Counted from the first letter of the stretch, positions 9,933 to 18,958 are shown. The stretch is DNA of 31,112 nt from Chara braunii (GCA_003427395.1 BFEA01000095.1:463704-494815), one strand, 5' to 3'. Numbers and translations are program-made. The notes: a model not told the origin generated them from the sequence alone.

Positions 9933-9965
9933 GCAGTCCGAGTGGTTGGTACCAACTCGGACTGC
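9933..9965. repeat. GCAGTCCG palindrome, copy 1
   Basis: The arms gcagtccgagt and actcggactgc are exact reverse complements, with an internal ttggtaccaa palindrome. This is the longest of a family of similar sites in the next 2.4 kb. Confidence 0.75.
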
Positions 9966-10545
9966 CTCTTGGCCTACTCCGGCCTCTTTTTCATTGCTCA
10001 AATGCTGCCCCCTGGGGTCCTAATGCCCAAGGGGCAGCAATACTTGAAAGAAAATGGCCTTATGGGCATTTTTCTCGATTTTTTTCAAGTTTCGGTCTCC
10101 TTTGGGTAGGCCGGAGCATTTTTCCATGTGGCGGCACATTTTCAGCCTTGGATTTGGCTGAGATCCAAGGCCAGCAATAATCCGAGCTGCCCCCTAGTAG
10201 TCCTTGCTTCAATTTTGAGCCCCTAAGTCTACTTTTTCAATTTTTTGTGCATCTGGCTCTCTTTTTGGGCCAAATGCACAGTTTTGGTTTTTTCCCTCTT
10301 TTGTTTCTTTTCATTTTGGGCTGCCACCTCATTCCAGAGCTAGCCGTTTTGAGCTGGCCCACAAAAAACGGCTAGTTCCTCTCCACCATGAGATCTGATC
10401 TCAGATCCATGGTCAAAAAGAAATTCGCCCACTTCCCTTTTGCTTTTTCTCTCATTTTTTGCTTTTTAATTAAGATTTTATTGAGATATGGTCCTAAGGG
10501 CCATATCTCTGCAAATCCGGATTTCCCTCCCTCATTCTAGGAGGG

Positions 10546-11270
10546 ATGAGGTCACAGTTGGGACCTGCCAGTCCCTACTGTGCAGGTCCCAATAGGCCGG
10601 CACATTCTCCTCCACTCTTTTCTCCCCTTTTGTCTCATTCTCCCTCCTTTTTCTCTCGTTTTTCTGTATTTTTTTTTTTTTTCTATTTTGACAAGTGTCA
10701 AACTGTTGTGCACCCTCTTTCTAGGCCCTAAGGCCTCATTCAAGGCCAGGTTGATGGCTGTTACTTGGCCGTTACATCTCGGATTTCAACAATGGCTCCC
10801 CCATGCTCCTAGGGGGCTCCATTTTGCTCCCGTTTGCCCAATTTTGGGCCCTTTTTGCTCCGATTTTCTAAGGGCAACCTTTTTCTCATGTTGAACCTCT
10901 CAAGGCTCTATTTTCTTATGCCTTGCTAGTCCGAGATATCTCGGACTGCTGGGCAGTCTTCCCAACATCCTTATTTCACTTTTCTTTCTCCCATGACTCT
11001 CCCACTTGCTCCCACTAGTGCTTGCACTAGTGGTGCTTATATTTTCCTCTGTCTAGATCCTCGATCTCGACGGCGCCGTTTGCTCGCACAATTATTCCTT
11101 GTATTTGCTTATGGTTCCCTTGGGACATCCCAAGTCCCTGCCGCTTTCCTTCATGCTAGCTCAATTTCCTTGTCCCGCTGGTGGTCCCGCCGGCGCGTGT
11201 CCCGTTTTTCGATTTTTATTATTTGGACCCATTTCGTCCCCGGCAACACTCCGGATGACATCCCATTTTT
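10546..11270. repeat. diverged 1.5-kb-spaced duplication, left copy
   Basis: Ordered landmarks shared with the right copy are the phrase gggacctg.cagtccctac, then caagtgtcaa, a GCAGTCCG-family palindrome, the phrase cactagtgcttgcactag (11013 here, 12534 there), a gac-rich phrase gatctcgacgg and a ggtggtccc phrase. The offset at the best landmark is 1521 bp. Confidence 0.55.
10928..10947. repeat. GCAGTCCG-family palindrome, copy 2
   Basis: agtccgagatatctcggact is a perfect 20-bp palindrome. It shares the agtccg/cggact arms with the other copies, and a partial arm (gcagtc) follows just downstream. Confidence 0.75.
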
Positions 11271-11457
11271 TTATTTATTTGGGGCCCATTAACCTTGGTG
11301 GTCCCATCATTTCTACATGTGTGCTGATTTTTCTAGGCCGTGAGATCTCATCTTACGGTTGCCGTTTACCGTCTTTACTTGCCCTATGCCAGAATTGCTC
11401 ATTTCTGGCTTTCCGAGCTTGCCGTAGCCCATTTCCCCTTGTCCTTGGCATCCCCAT

Positions 11458-11481
11458 GCAGTCCGTAATTTCTCGGACTGC
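11458..11481. repeat. GCAGTCCG palindrome, copy 3
   Basis: gcagtccg and cggactgc arms flank 8 bases (taatttct). It is preceded by cccatg, as in copy 4. Confidence 0.75.
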
Positions 11482-11618
11482 AGTCATGGTTGTTTTCTAT
11501 ACCCACAGCCTCACAACTTTCCCCATGTTAAAAGGAAATGAAGCATTAAATTTTCTAGTGGATCCGGGCTCAATATTCGGTTCGGATGCACCTACAACAT
11601 GTGTTTTCTCTTCCCCAT

Positions 11619-11642
11619 GCAGTCCGTTGCAACTCGGACTGC
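11619..11642. repeat. GCAGTCCG palindrome, copy 4
   Basis: gcagtccg and cggactgc arms flank 8 bases (ttgcaact), 161 bp after copy 3. A related phrase of the surrounding repeat, ttcggatgcaccta, also recurs at a 161-bp interval (11580 and 11741). Confidence 0.75.
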
Positions 11643-11894
11643 AATGGGGTCAATTCCTTATCCCCAATGCCCCACAACTAGCCCTTACCCAAAAGAAAAA
11701 GAAACGGTCAGTCTCCAAGTGCATCCGGACTTGATTTTGGCTTCGGATGCACCTAAAACATGTGTTTCTCCTCATGCATGTATTCCGTTTTATTCCGGTT
11801 GCAAGAGGCCTTAATTTTCTTTGATTTTCTCTGCAAAAATCAAAGAAAATCAAAATCCTTTGTAACCGCCATATTCCAGAATGAATCTGGTCAC

Positions 11895-12049
11895 NNNNNN
11901 NNNNNNNNNNNNNNNNNNNNNNNNNNNNNNNNNNNNNNNNNNNNNNNNNNNNNNNNNNNNNNNNNNNNNNNNNNNNNNNNNNNNNNNNNNNNNNNNNNNN
12001 NNNNNNNNNNNNNNNNNNNNNNNNNNNNNNNNNNNNNNNNNNNNNNNNN
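11895..12049. other. scaffold gap (155 N)
   Basis: This is an unresolved run of N, followed immediately by nine or more T. Both flanks are low-complexity pyrimidine-rich repeat, so the true gap size is uncertain. The ORF-like translations across it are meaningless. Confidence 0.99.
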
Positions 12050-12069
12050 TTTTTTTTTCTCCTCTTTTC

Positions 12070-12665
12070 TTGGACAGTAGGGACCTGTCAGTCCCTACCT
12101 ATGGCAGTCCCTACAAACGACCAACTCACTCACTCCCTCTCACTCTTTTTGTCTTACTCTCCCCCATTTTCTTTTCTTTTCTCTCTTTTTTCTAGCATGC
12201 CAAGTGTCAAGTGGTCGTTAAGACCTTTTTCTAGCCTCTTCCTCTTAGTTTTGGCCCTCCCTATGCCCAAAGTGCAGTCCGTTATTTCTCGGACTGCAAT
12301 AATGGTCTTCCCATGCCCATGGGAGCCTCCTTTTACTCCTACATTTCTCACACAATGGTGCCTCCTACTCCGATTTTCTCCTGGAGGGCTATTTTTCACA
12401 TGGGGTCTTATTTGACTCTATTTTCTTGAGGGAGGCTGATCCGAGATTTTCCGGATTGCTCCCATGCCTCCCACTTCAGTTTTCTTTACTTTTCCTTTTC
12501 CTTTTTGCCTTCCCGTTTGTCATCACTAGTGCTTGCACTAGTGGTGCTAATATTCTTGACCGTCAAGATATTGATCTTGACGGTGCACCTCACATTTATT
12601 ATTTCCCCTCTTGTCGTGCCGCCTTTTCTTCTTGGGACTTTCACATGTCCCCGCCACTTGTCCCG
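12070..12665. repeat. diverged 1.5-kb-spaced duplication, right copy
   Basis: This copy carries the same ordered landmarks as 10546-11270, including cactagtgcttgcactag at 12534. It starts just after the scaffold gap and leads into the 26-bp tandem array, whose unit (ggtggtcccc) is present once in the left copy. Confidence 0.55.
12274..12297. repeat. GCAGTCCG palindrome, copy 5
   Basis: gcagtccg and cggactgc arms flank 8 bases (ttatttct). The spacer differs from copy 3 by two bases. A decayed sixth copy (ccgagattttccgga) lies near 12441. Confidence 0.75.
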
Positions 12666-12795
12666 TCGGTGGTCCCCGACACTTAGTCCCACCGGTGGTC
12701 CCCGACACTTAGTCCCGCCGGTGGTCCCCGACATTTAGTCCCGCCGGTGGTCCCCGACACTTAGTCCCGCCGGTGGTCCCCGGCACATTTCGCCC
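12666..12795. repeat. 26-bp tandem repeat, five copies
   Basis: tggtcccc starts at 12670, 12696, 12722, 12748 and 12774, an exact 26-bp step. The unit reads ccggtggtccccgacactta plus gtcccg. Copies are nearly identical, so expansion is recent. Confidence 0.9.
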
Positions 12796-13336
12796 CTGAT
12801 GCCATTTTTTTACTTAGTCCCATGTGGCCCCGGGTGCATTTCCCCCAGGTGTCTCATGCCCCTTGGGCATCTTGTCGTCCCATAGCGACCCTTCTCCTTA
12901 GTCTTTCCTCGCGCCTTGCTCGTGCCGATCTCTTTGGCCGTGGGCCTTCGCTCCGAGGCTCACGTAGGTTGCCCCCACGTTGGCCCCTCATTTCCCAGCT
13001 TCCCGCGGCTTTTGGCCGCCCATCCCTCGACTCGCTCATTCCCTTATTGATGTTGCGCAGCAATCGCTAGTTCAAAAGGCCCCTTGGCCTTAGTCTTATT
13101 GCCTTCCGATGGCCCTCCCGACCTCCTGCTATATTCTATGTACCCCTGTTCTTCCGCTCGCTCGCTTGCCGCCGCTTAGTTCTTTCCCCCTGTGGTTCTC
13201 GCCCTAGGCCATCACTCCCTCCTGCGGCCTAATCCTTTATCTCGTCTCACTTCGGATTTCTCTGTTGTGCACAGTTCGTCCATATTTGGTCTCTCGAGTG
13301 ATGGGAAGTTATTCGGGACTCACCAGTCGCGACACA

Positions 13337-13368
13337 TTCCCCCCACTCTTTCGCGATGTCCTCATCGC
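13337..13368 (-). promoter_or_regulatory. retroelement 3'-end signature: polypurine tract plus hairpin, candidate LTR start
   Basis: On the minus strand a hairpin gcgatgaggacatcgc (13368-13353) is followed by a polypurine tract gagtggggggaa (13348-13337) and then TGTGTCGCG, a plausible LTR start. The same order of hairpin, purine tract and TGTG occurs at 14789-14824. Polypurine tracts prime plus-strand DNA synthesis in LTR retroelements. The assignment rests on this arrangement; the far end of the LTR was not found. Confidence 0.5.
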
Positions 13369-13489
13369 ACATCAATCTCTTGTCAGTGAGTTTTGGAGGA
13401 ATAGATGAGAGAGGGAGATGAGATGTTATGGATGGTTAGTTTGCCAGAGTCCGTTTTATTCTTCTCTCATTTCTTTCTCAAAGTTTTCC

Positions 13490-14029
13490 TTAGCTTCCGC
13501 CTCTTGGGGTGGAGGAGGGTATGGGGGGGTCGACGGTTCTACAGCTTAGACCAGGTTGCTCATTTCCGTCATAGCTCTGCCTTTTTATGTTTCCCTCAAT
13601 CGAGATGTGAACTTCCTCTTCAGTCAACTCTGTATATCCAGCAGGGCAGCCCATAATTCTTTCGCCTTCAGTAACATGGAGCAGACAAGGCTCTCCTTGC
13701 TTCATGCACTTAACTACTGGTATGCTGGCTTTATTCCTAGGGTGACAATTTGTTGTCATAACACAATTGGTTTTCTCATTTTATGCCTTAACTTTGTTAA
13801 TAACAAATTGTAGGCAAGTTTTCGGATGCGACTCAATATCAGGCATTTGCTCCGGAAGGGGGATGTTCGTCCAGTACAACCGCCGCCCTTGCTGTGGTGA
13901 TACCCACTTCGAATCAGTGAGCCCAGACAAAACTCCCCTTAGGTACTTCGTAATCTCAAATCTATCTTCTCATTTCATTGAGAAAACATTCTCGAGCAGC
14001 AACCATTTTGGTTTCGTCTCATTCATTAC
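13490..14029 (-). pseudogene. C5 DNA methyltransferase fragment (DNMT3-like catalytic half)
   Basis: In one minus-strand frame the translation contains KPKWLLLENV at about 14014-13985 (motif VI, ENV), PQQGRRLYWTNIP at about 13897-13859 (matching the QxRxR motif VIII region and the following FWGN-like phrase), then TNCHPRNKASIPV and EPCLLHVTEGERIMG...GYTEL, the part preceding the C-terminal motifs. This order and spacing fit DNMT3/DRM-type enzymes. Motif I and the catalytic PCQ motif are absent. Stops interrupt it at 13970-13972 (TGA) and 13781-13783 (TAA). A T-rich tract ending in AG near 14030 looks like an intron acceptor, so the missing exons may lie upstream on the minus strand or be lost. 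The frame ends at 13490; a donor-like ggtctaag lies near 13550. It cannot encode an active enzyme as read. Confidence 0.7.
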
Positions 14030-14232
14030 TCTTAAAGTCAAAAAAATAATCTACTTTTCGGTCCGTGCAATCCATGCTCTTCCATCATTCTTTCCTCAGT
14101 CTCATGCTTAGTGAGTTCCAATGTATTTTTCCTGTGTCATTTTGCCCAGCTTATGTGTGTCATCCTCATTCGTCCTTTCTCGTATCCAGGCTTTAGAATG
14201 CGCATTACTCAGTCCTTTTATTCACATCTTTC

Positions 14233-14748
14233 TTTTGGCCTCTTGCCAGGCCTCTCTCATACTCATGCAAAGTCCATTATACCTGTATCTCTTTCTCGGG
14301 CGTCTTGCCAGACTTTTCCTTAGGTCTACGCAAAGCCAATTTCACATATCTTTCTTTTCTGAACATTCTGCCAGGTCTTCTCTCAAGCCCATGTTAGGTC
14401 AAACACTCATCCATTTCTCTCCTGGACATCTCGCCAGGTCTCTTCTCAAGCTTATGCGAAGTCATTTATTCATCCTTTTCTCAGCTGGACACCTTGCCAG
14501 GCCTTTTCTCAAGCTCATGCAACGTCGATTATTCATTCGTTTCTCTTCTAGACATCTTGCCAGGACTTTTCTCAAGTCTGCGCAAAGTCAATAATTCATC
14601 CATTCTTTTCTTCTGGACATCTTGCCAGGCCTTTTCTCAAGCCTGCGCAAAGTCAATTATTCATCTCTTCTTTTCTTCTGGACATCTTGCCAGGCCTTTT
14701 CTCAAGCCTGCGCAAAGTCAATTACTCATCCATTCTTTCGCTCATGGT
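14233..14748. repeat. minisatellite, eight copies of about 63 bp
   Basis: The phrase cttgccagg (with variants) occurs near 14242, 14303, 14367, 14430, 14493, 14556, 14621 and 14686. Unit length drifts from 61 to 65, and the last three units are the most alike, each carrying gcgcaaagtcaat and cttctggacat. The array lies between the methyltransferase fragment and the second polypurine-tract signature. Confidence 0.9.
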
Positions 14749-14788
14749 ATCCTTCTCTTTTGCACGCTTTTTCTTTGGTAGATGGCAC

Positions 14789-14824
14789 ACCTTCCCCCCA
14801 CTCAAAATGCGATGTCCCCATCGC
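14789..14824 (-). promoter_or_regulatory. second retroelement 3'-end signature: hairpin, polypurine tract, TGTG
   Basis: On the minus strand the hairpin gcgatggggacatcgc (14824-14809) precedes gagtggggggaagg and then TGTGCCATC. It matches the arrangement at 13337-13368, but the sequence after TGTG is unrelated, so the two belong to different or strongly diverged LTRs. Confidence 0.5.
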
Positions 14825-14835
14825 ACGACTGGTTC

Positions 14836-15120
14836 TCACTCGGAGGTACGCAGACCTTGGCCCACCAACGAGTAGGCGGATGGCGGCCCATCAGCCCCAA
14901 AAAGGAAGGGTGATCAGTCCTCCCCCTGCTGATAACTCACCTCATCCACTACTCCGTTCGACCTTTTGCCGCTTACGAGACGGGCGTCATCACAAAGGTA
15001 CCTCCTCATATCTGGCAGGTAGGTCCAGTCCAAAACCTCCCAGGACCCCGTCTTGCCGCAAGGGATTTCTCGCGAATCGTTCCTCCCGAGTGGTGTTTTC
15101 TTGGATCCGGCCTCTTCCTT
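14836..15120 (-). pseudogene. possible C-terminal end of a retroelement polyprotein
   Basis: One minus-strand frame is open from 15120 except for TGA at 14914-14916, and ends at TGA 14836-14838, only 12 bp before the hairpin and polypurine tract. The translation is protein-like, with a WEVLDWTYLPDMRRYL phrase, but matches no domain I can name. Its position immediately before the 3'-end signature is what suggests the tail of a polyprotein. Confidence 0.3.
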
Positions 15121-16071
15121 TCAAAAGAGTTGAGGCTCTCTATTAGTTCGCGAGTGCAGTTATGAAGACCTTGCAATTAGTCCTGAAGCGGTTGTAATGC
15201 TCCGGCGAGGCGGTGTCAGTGCCCCGTGGTGGTTGCGGCTTTCATCCGGTACCACGCCCAATCCCTCCCTCTGGACAGTGATGCTCAAGTTAACGCGAGC
15301 AGCCGTAGTCCATTCCAAACGGCCGTGTCGCCCCTCTACGACATGGCGTGTGGTTGGGGAGAAAATAAAGAGACTTAAGAAAAAGAATGGCTCTCTCGCC
15401 CGTTTGGCACTACGCCCCTGACGTTTAGGTTTCAACATGAGGCGCAGTTTGAACTCCACGACTAGAGCTCGTTGTCGGGGTTAGTTCCGAACGGCCAGCA
15501 TCAATCAAAGAGAGAGGTGCTTTGGTCCTTCAACCCTTATCCCTTCTTATGAGGAGCAGGTCGCGCTGAGACTTTTTCCTTAACGGGTAGAGGTCTTGGG
15601 GTCGCGATGCAGGCATTGCTATCCCCCTTATGTTGAGACCTAAGACTAGAAAAAAGGTAAGCTCAATCTCTTGCTATTTCCATGGTCGGCCCGACGACCT
15701 TACATCAAGTTGCCTAGGGTCCCCTGGCTATGCAATGCAATATTCAATCCTCAAACACTCAATCCCATGCTATTTCCAAGGCTGATTCTCATGGCTGGTC
15801 CGAGAGCCTCTCATCAATAAGGCCACTCACATGGCCGGTCTGGCGGTCATTTTCTCAATAGCCATTTCTCAAGACTGATCCTTCTGCCCATTCAATCCTC
15901 AATTCTCTTATTCGTCACCACCCAATCTCTGTGACCGTCCCAATGGTCCCTGCCCTTTTCGGCTTTAAGGCTCCGCCTCCTTTATCCTCTCCTTCTTATT
16001 CACATCTTTCTTCCGCCCCCTTGGCTATTTCAGCGGCCGACTCATTGACCTTTTCCGTCTCTTCCGTCCAC
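15121..16071. other. no supported gene
   Basis: Open frames on both strands lack recognisable domains. From about 15640 the plus strand becomes a loose repetition of phrases such as tgctatttcc, tggccggtc and ctcaat, grading into the minisatellites that follow. Confidence 0.5.
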
Positions 16072-16290
16072 TTCATTGGCTATTTCTTTGACCGATCCAC
16101 CGACCTCTTCCATCTCTTCCATCCATCCATTGGCTATTACAATGACCGACCCATCGGCCTTTTTCACCTCTTTCATCCATCCATTGGCTATTTGAATGAC
16201 CGACCCACCGGCCTTTTCCACCTCTTTCATCCATCCATTGACTATTTCAATGACCGACCCACCGGCCTTTTCCATCTCTTTCGCTCATTC
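16072..16290. repeat. 54-bp tandem repeat, about four units, open on both strands
   Basis: ggctatt (or gactatt) falls at 16078, 16132, 16186 and 16240, an exact 54-bp step. Because 54 is divisible by three, both strands stay open. The plus strand would encode an 18-residue repeat (FHLFHPSIGY..NDRPTGL); the minus strand an 18-residue repeat around GGSVI.IANGWM.EVEKA. Neither resembles a known repeat protein, and flanking frames are not convincing. Confidence 0.85.
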
Positions 16291-16396
16291 CAGCACATTC
16301 TCAATCAACCTTTCTCAATCATCCTTTCTCAATCAAATATGCAGGGGACCCCAGTGCCTATTTCAAAAGGAATGACCCTTGTCAGGGGTCATTCCC

Positions 16397-16596
16397 GAAC
16401 AACCTGGTTAGAGTCGTTATTTTCCATTCTCAAGTCGAACAACCTGGTTAGGGTCATTCTTTTCCGTTCTCAAGTCGAACAACCTGGTTAGGGTCATTCC
16501 TTTCCATTCTCAAGTCGAATAGCCTGGTTAGGGTCATTCCTTTCTATTCTCAAGTCGAACAGCCTGGTCAGGGTCATTCCTTTCCATTCTCAATGT
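16397..16596. repeat. 40-bp tandem repeat, five copies
   Basis: The phrase gaacaacctggttag (with variants) starts at 16397, 16437, 16477, 16517 and 16557. Copies differ by a few transitions. Confidence 0.9.
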
Positions 16597-16694
16597 TAGT
16601 GCCTGAGGGGGTGGGCCTCGAGGTTACGGATCCCATTTCCGTCTTGGAGGTTAGAAGGTGGTCATCTCATTTTTTGCGCGCTGTTCTCTTTCTT

Positions 16695-16781
16695 CCATTT
16701 CTCACAGTAATGTACTATCCATTCCATTTCTCACAGTAATGTACTATCCATTCCATTTCTCATAGTAATGTTCCATCCATG
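16695..16781. repeat. 29-bp tandem repeat, three copies
   Basis: ccatttctcacagtaatgta recurs at 16695, 16724 and 16753, with the third copy slightly degraded. Confidence 0.9.
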
Positions 16782-17347
16782 CATACATCCGACTTAGCGT
16801 CTAGCACTCGAGTTAGGGCTCGCGACCCCAAGCAGCACTAGCTCACCCAGCCGTTCAACCATAGCAAGAGAGAGGGGCGCCCTCTTTTTTTCTTCACTCG
16901 TTCGGACGACTCAGATCTTGACCATTCTCAGACTGATTCATGACTCGGTTGGATTAGGTTCCTAGGGAAGGAGTATTCTCTATGCCCCGTAATCCATAGG
17001 TTCCCTAACCTCTCTTGTACTCGTCCAATCATTCAATGCCACGGTTCGCTTGTCAATCCGTACTCAAGGTTTTCCCTTCTTAAAAGCACAATCCTTCCAT
17101 CCAGAATTCACAATACACCCTCTCCCAATTGGTCTCATCCTAAATCCCATATCTTTGTCTTATGCACCCAAGATAGCTCATCCAAAAAGTAGCCTCAAAA
17201 CCACCTTCTATCTTATCGTGACACAGCCTTAGCTGACCCTCTTTTCACTTCATCCTTGGCAAGCTTGCCCATACTGTACACGTTCTCGTCATTATCATGT
17301 CTCTGCAGACAAAAAAACAGCGATCGTTTTCAAAGCTAAGTCAACAC
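16782..17347. other. no supported gene
   Basis: Pyrimidine-rich sequence with only short open frames. On the minus strand it lies directly downstream of the acidic ORF and could be its 3' untranslated region or LTR; no polypurine tract or repeat partner was found. Confidence 0.4.
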
Positions 17348-18421
17348 CTAGTTTCTATTGCTGCCTTGTACCTCGTCTTGCCCAGTTCCTTGTCCACCCT
17401 GTTTCTCGGCAGGCTTCGTGACCCCCAAGCCGTAGGTCTCCATTTCTTTCTTCTTTCTTGCAATTTTCCGTAGTTCAGTTTCACTAAAGAAGTTCAGCGG
17501 CGTAGCTTCCACTCCCGCCTTTGCCAGTTCCCGGGTCTTGATAATCCATTCGTGCCTGATCACATTGGTCCATTGCTGAAACCAATGACTGGGTGTTGGT
17601 CCAAACTCGTCCTCCCATCCGAAAGCCCCATCGCCCGGCTGGTCCATCGGAGGCCGCCCTTCTTCCCTAGGCCTTGAGATTTCATCCCTCTCATCCTCGC
17701 TGCTGATTTCTATGACTTCTCCTACATCCTCCTCCTCGGCCTCCTCGTCTTCTGTCTGTATGGGGCTATACCCACCTGCAAGGTTCTTCGGATCGTAGGT
17801 AAAAGGAATCTTTGTCCCCATCCCATACCCCTCACAACTGTCGTAACCGCTTCGTCCTTCAAGCGGGCTTTCCCTTCTCTCCTCACCCTCCTCATGTTCG
17901 TTGCACATGTTTTGTCCCCCCTCGCTTTCCCCATGCCAAGTCTCACGCCGTTTGCCCCTGTCGGCTCCTTCCTCGTCAGAGACCTGAACCTTATCTCCCA
18001 TATCTGCATTGCCTCTTTCTTCCACTTCTGCCTTTTCCTTCCCTCCCTCACTGTCATACGAGATTTTTATGCCTTCTCCCTCACGGAGGGGTGAGGATTT
18101 CCTACACAAGCATTTCCTTCCACCCCTACCTACCACTGGCCCACCCATGAGTCCTATGTACAACTTTCTCTTTCCCGCCCTCCTCCCTTGGCTTGGTCCT
18201 GCTTCCTCCCCTGCGGTAGGCCTGTTGATCACCCCGCTGTCGTTCTCGTTGCCGAATTCCATTTTTTTTTGCCTTTTCTCGTTCTTCTCATAGGTCCTGT
18301 ATAACAAAACAACACCCGCAATGCCCCGCATACACACATCCCCCCCCCAGTCTGGTAGGCAGCTCCCCTTCCCCAAAAACAATGCTCCCAGTATCCTTCG
18401 CATCATGCCCCTTTTACACAT
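17348..18421 (-). CDS. acidic hypothetical protein downstream of pol (ORF3)
   Basis: This 357-codon frame runs from ATG 18421 and could extend a few codons upstream in frame. A short hydrophobic stretch near residues 29-42 is followed by a long charged, glycine- and glutamate-rich middle. A strongly acidic segment with EEAEEED and EISSEDERDE lies at about 227-247. The C-terminal 90 residues look folded (FGPTPSHWFQQWTNVI, then a basic helix ELRKIARKKKEM). I recognise no domain, nor any signal peptide or convincing membrane anchor of the env type. It lies on the same strand as, and 3' of, the retroelement pol region, separated by about 240 bp. It may be an extra retroelement ORF or a neighbouring gene. 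The intact frame contrasts with the broken gag and pol. Confidence 0.5.
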   Translation of the reverse strand: MCKRGMMRRILGALFLGKGSCLPDWGGDVCMRGIAGVVLLYRTYEKNEKRQKKMEFGNENDSGVINRPTAGEEAGPSQGRRAGKRKLYIGLMGGPVVGRGGRKCLCRKSSPLREGEGIKISYDSEGGKEKAEVEERGNADMGDKVQVSDEEGADRGKRRETWHGESEGGQNMCNEHEEGEERRESPLEGRSGYDSCEGYGMGTKIPFTYDPKNLAGGYSPIQTEDEEAEEEDVGEVIEISSEDERDEISRPREEGRPPMDQPGDGAFGWEDEFGPTPSHWFQQWTNVIRHEWIIKTRELAKAGVEATPLNFFSETELRKIARKKKEMETYGLGVTKPAEKQGGQGTGQDEVQGSNRN

Positions 18422-18661
18422 TTCCTCCCTTATGCAAAAGCGTCGTTTGTGAAGATCCCATTTTTTTTTCCGTCAATGCCCAAAACACCCCTTCCCATCG
18501 TCACACAAGCCAGATATTACAACCTCCCAAGTCATGTTGCCTTTCAACCATCAGTCAGTCCAAGCCGTTGCCCCAGTCCCCAAAAACGACAGTCCCATGA
18601 ACATGGTCAGAGACAAACCATAGTGTGGGCAAGGCTGTGGTTAGTCTTTAGCTTGTGGTTC

Positions 18662-18958
18662 CTAAGTTTCCTTATCTTCGGCCTCCTGAAGCCATTGTTC
18701 CACTGGGTCCCGACTTAGAAACCTGACCAATCGTTGCCCCGGGAAGGGCCCTTTCAATCCAGTTTCATCAAAATCTTCCAGTTCGAATGTGTTCAGTCCC
18801 ACCCGCTTGGTGACCCGGTAGGTGCGTTTGGACCTTCTTCCCAGCTGTCCCGACCAAGTACTTTCTAGTGCCGAGTTCCTCAGCAATATCATCTCACCCA
18901 CTTGAAGTGGCTCCTTTCTGACATTCTTAATCTGGTCCCACCTTGCTTTGTCCCTCAT
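18662..18958 (-). pseudogene. integrase C-terminal domain remnant
   Basis: 98 codons begin at ATG 18958. The sequence LQVGEMILLRNSALESTW, then YRVTKRVGLNTFELEDFD and RLVRFL, matches the small beta-barrel (GPY/F-type) domain at the end of gypsy integrases, which contributes to target DNA binding. The usual GPY is RTY here. The zinc-binding HHCC region and the D,D-35-E core that should precede it are absent: only about 100 bp separate this frame from the end of the RNase H ORF, and that spacer contains TAG codons at 19063-19065 and 18967-18969. The frame differs from that of pol. It is best explained by an internal deletion. Confidence 0.75.

Larger units (their letters stand above)
9402..13336. 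other. pyrimidine-rich non-coding repeat region
   Basis: Composition switches abruptly at about 9.4 kb to a C/T-rich plus strand with few purine runs. No ORF resembles a protein. The region contains repeated short palindromes, a diverged 1.5-kb duplication, a pair of related phrases (ttcggatgcaccta at 11580 and 11741), a scaffold gap and a 26-bp tandem array. It could be remnants of LTRs or of non-coding parts of large retroelements transcribed on the minus strand. Confidence 0.5.

Noticed and set aside
11760-12195. Open frames of about 105 codons across the N gap
   Set aside because: More than half of each translation is undetermined sequence; no real frame can be inferred.
15931-16491. 186-codon plus-strand ORF
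   Set aside because: It is open because it spans 54-bp and 40-bp tandem repeats; the flanks carry no recognisable protein sequence and the frame is lost inside the 40-bp array.
18331-18360. G10 run followed by TGTGTG on the minus strand as polypurine tract and LTR start of the main retroelement
   Set aside because: It lies inside the intact acidic ORF and no matching sequence was found upstream of gag, so an LTR boundary is unsupported.
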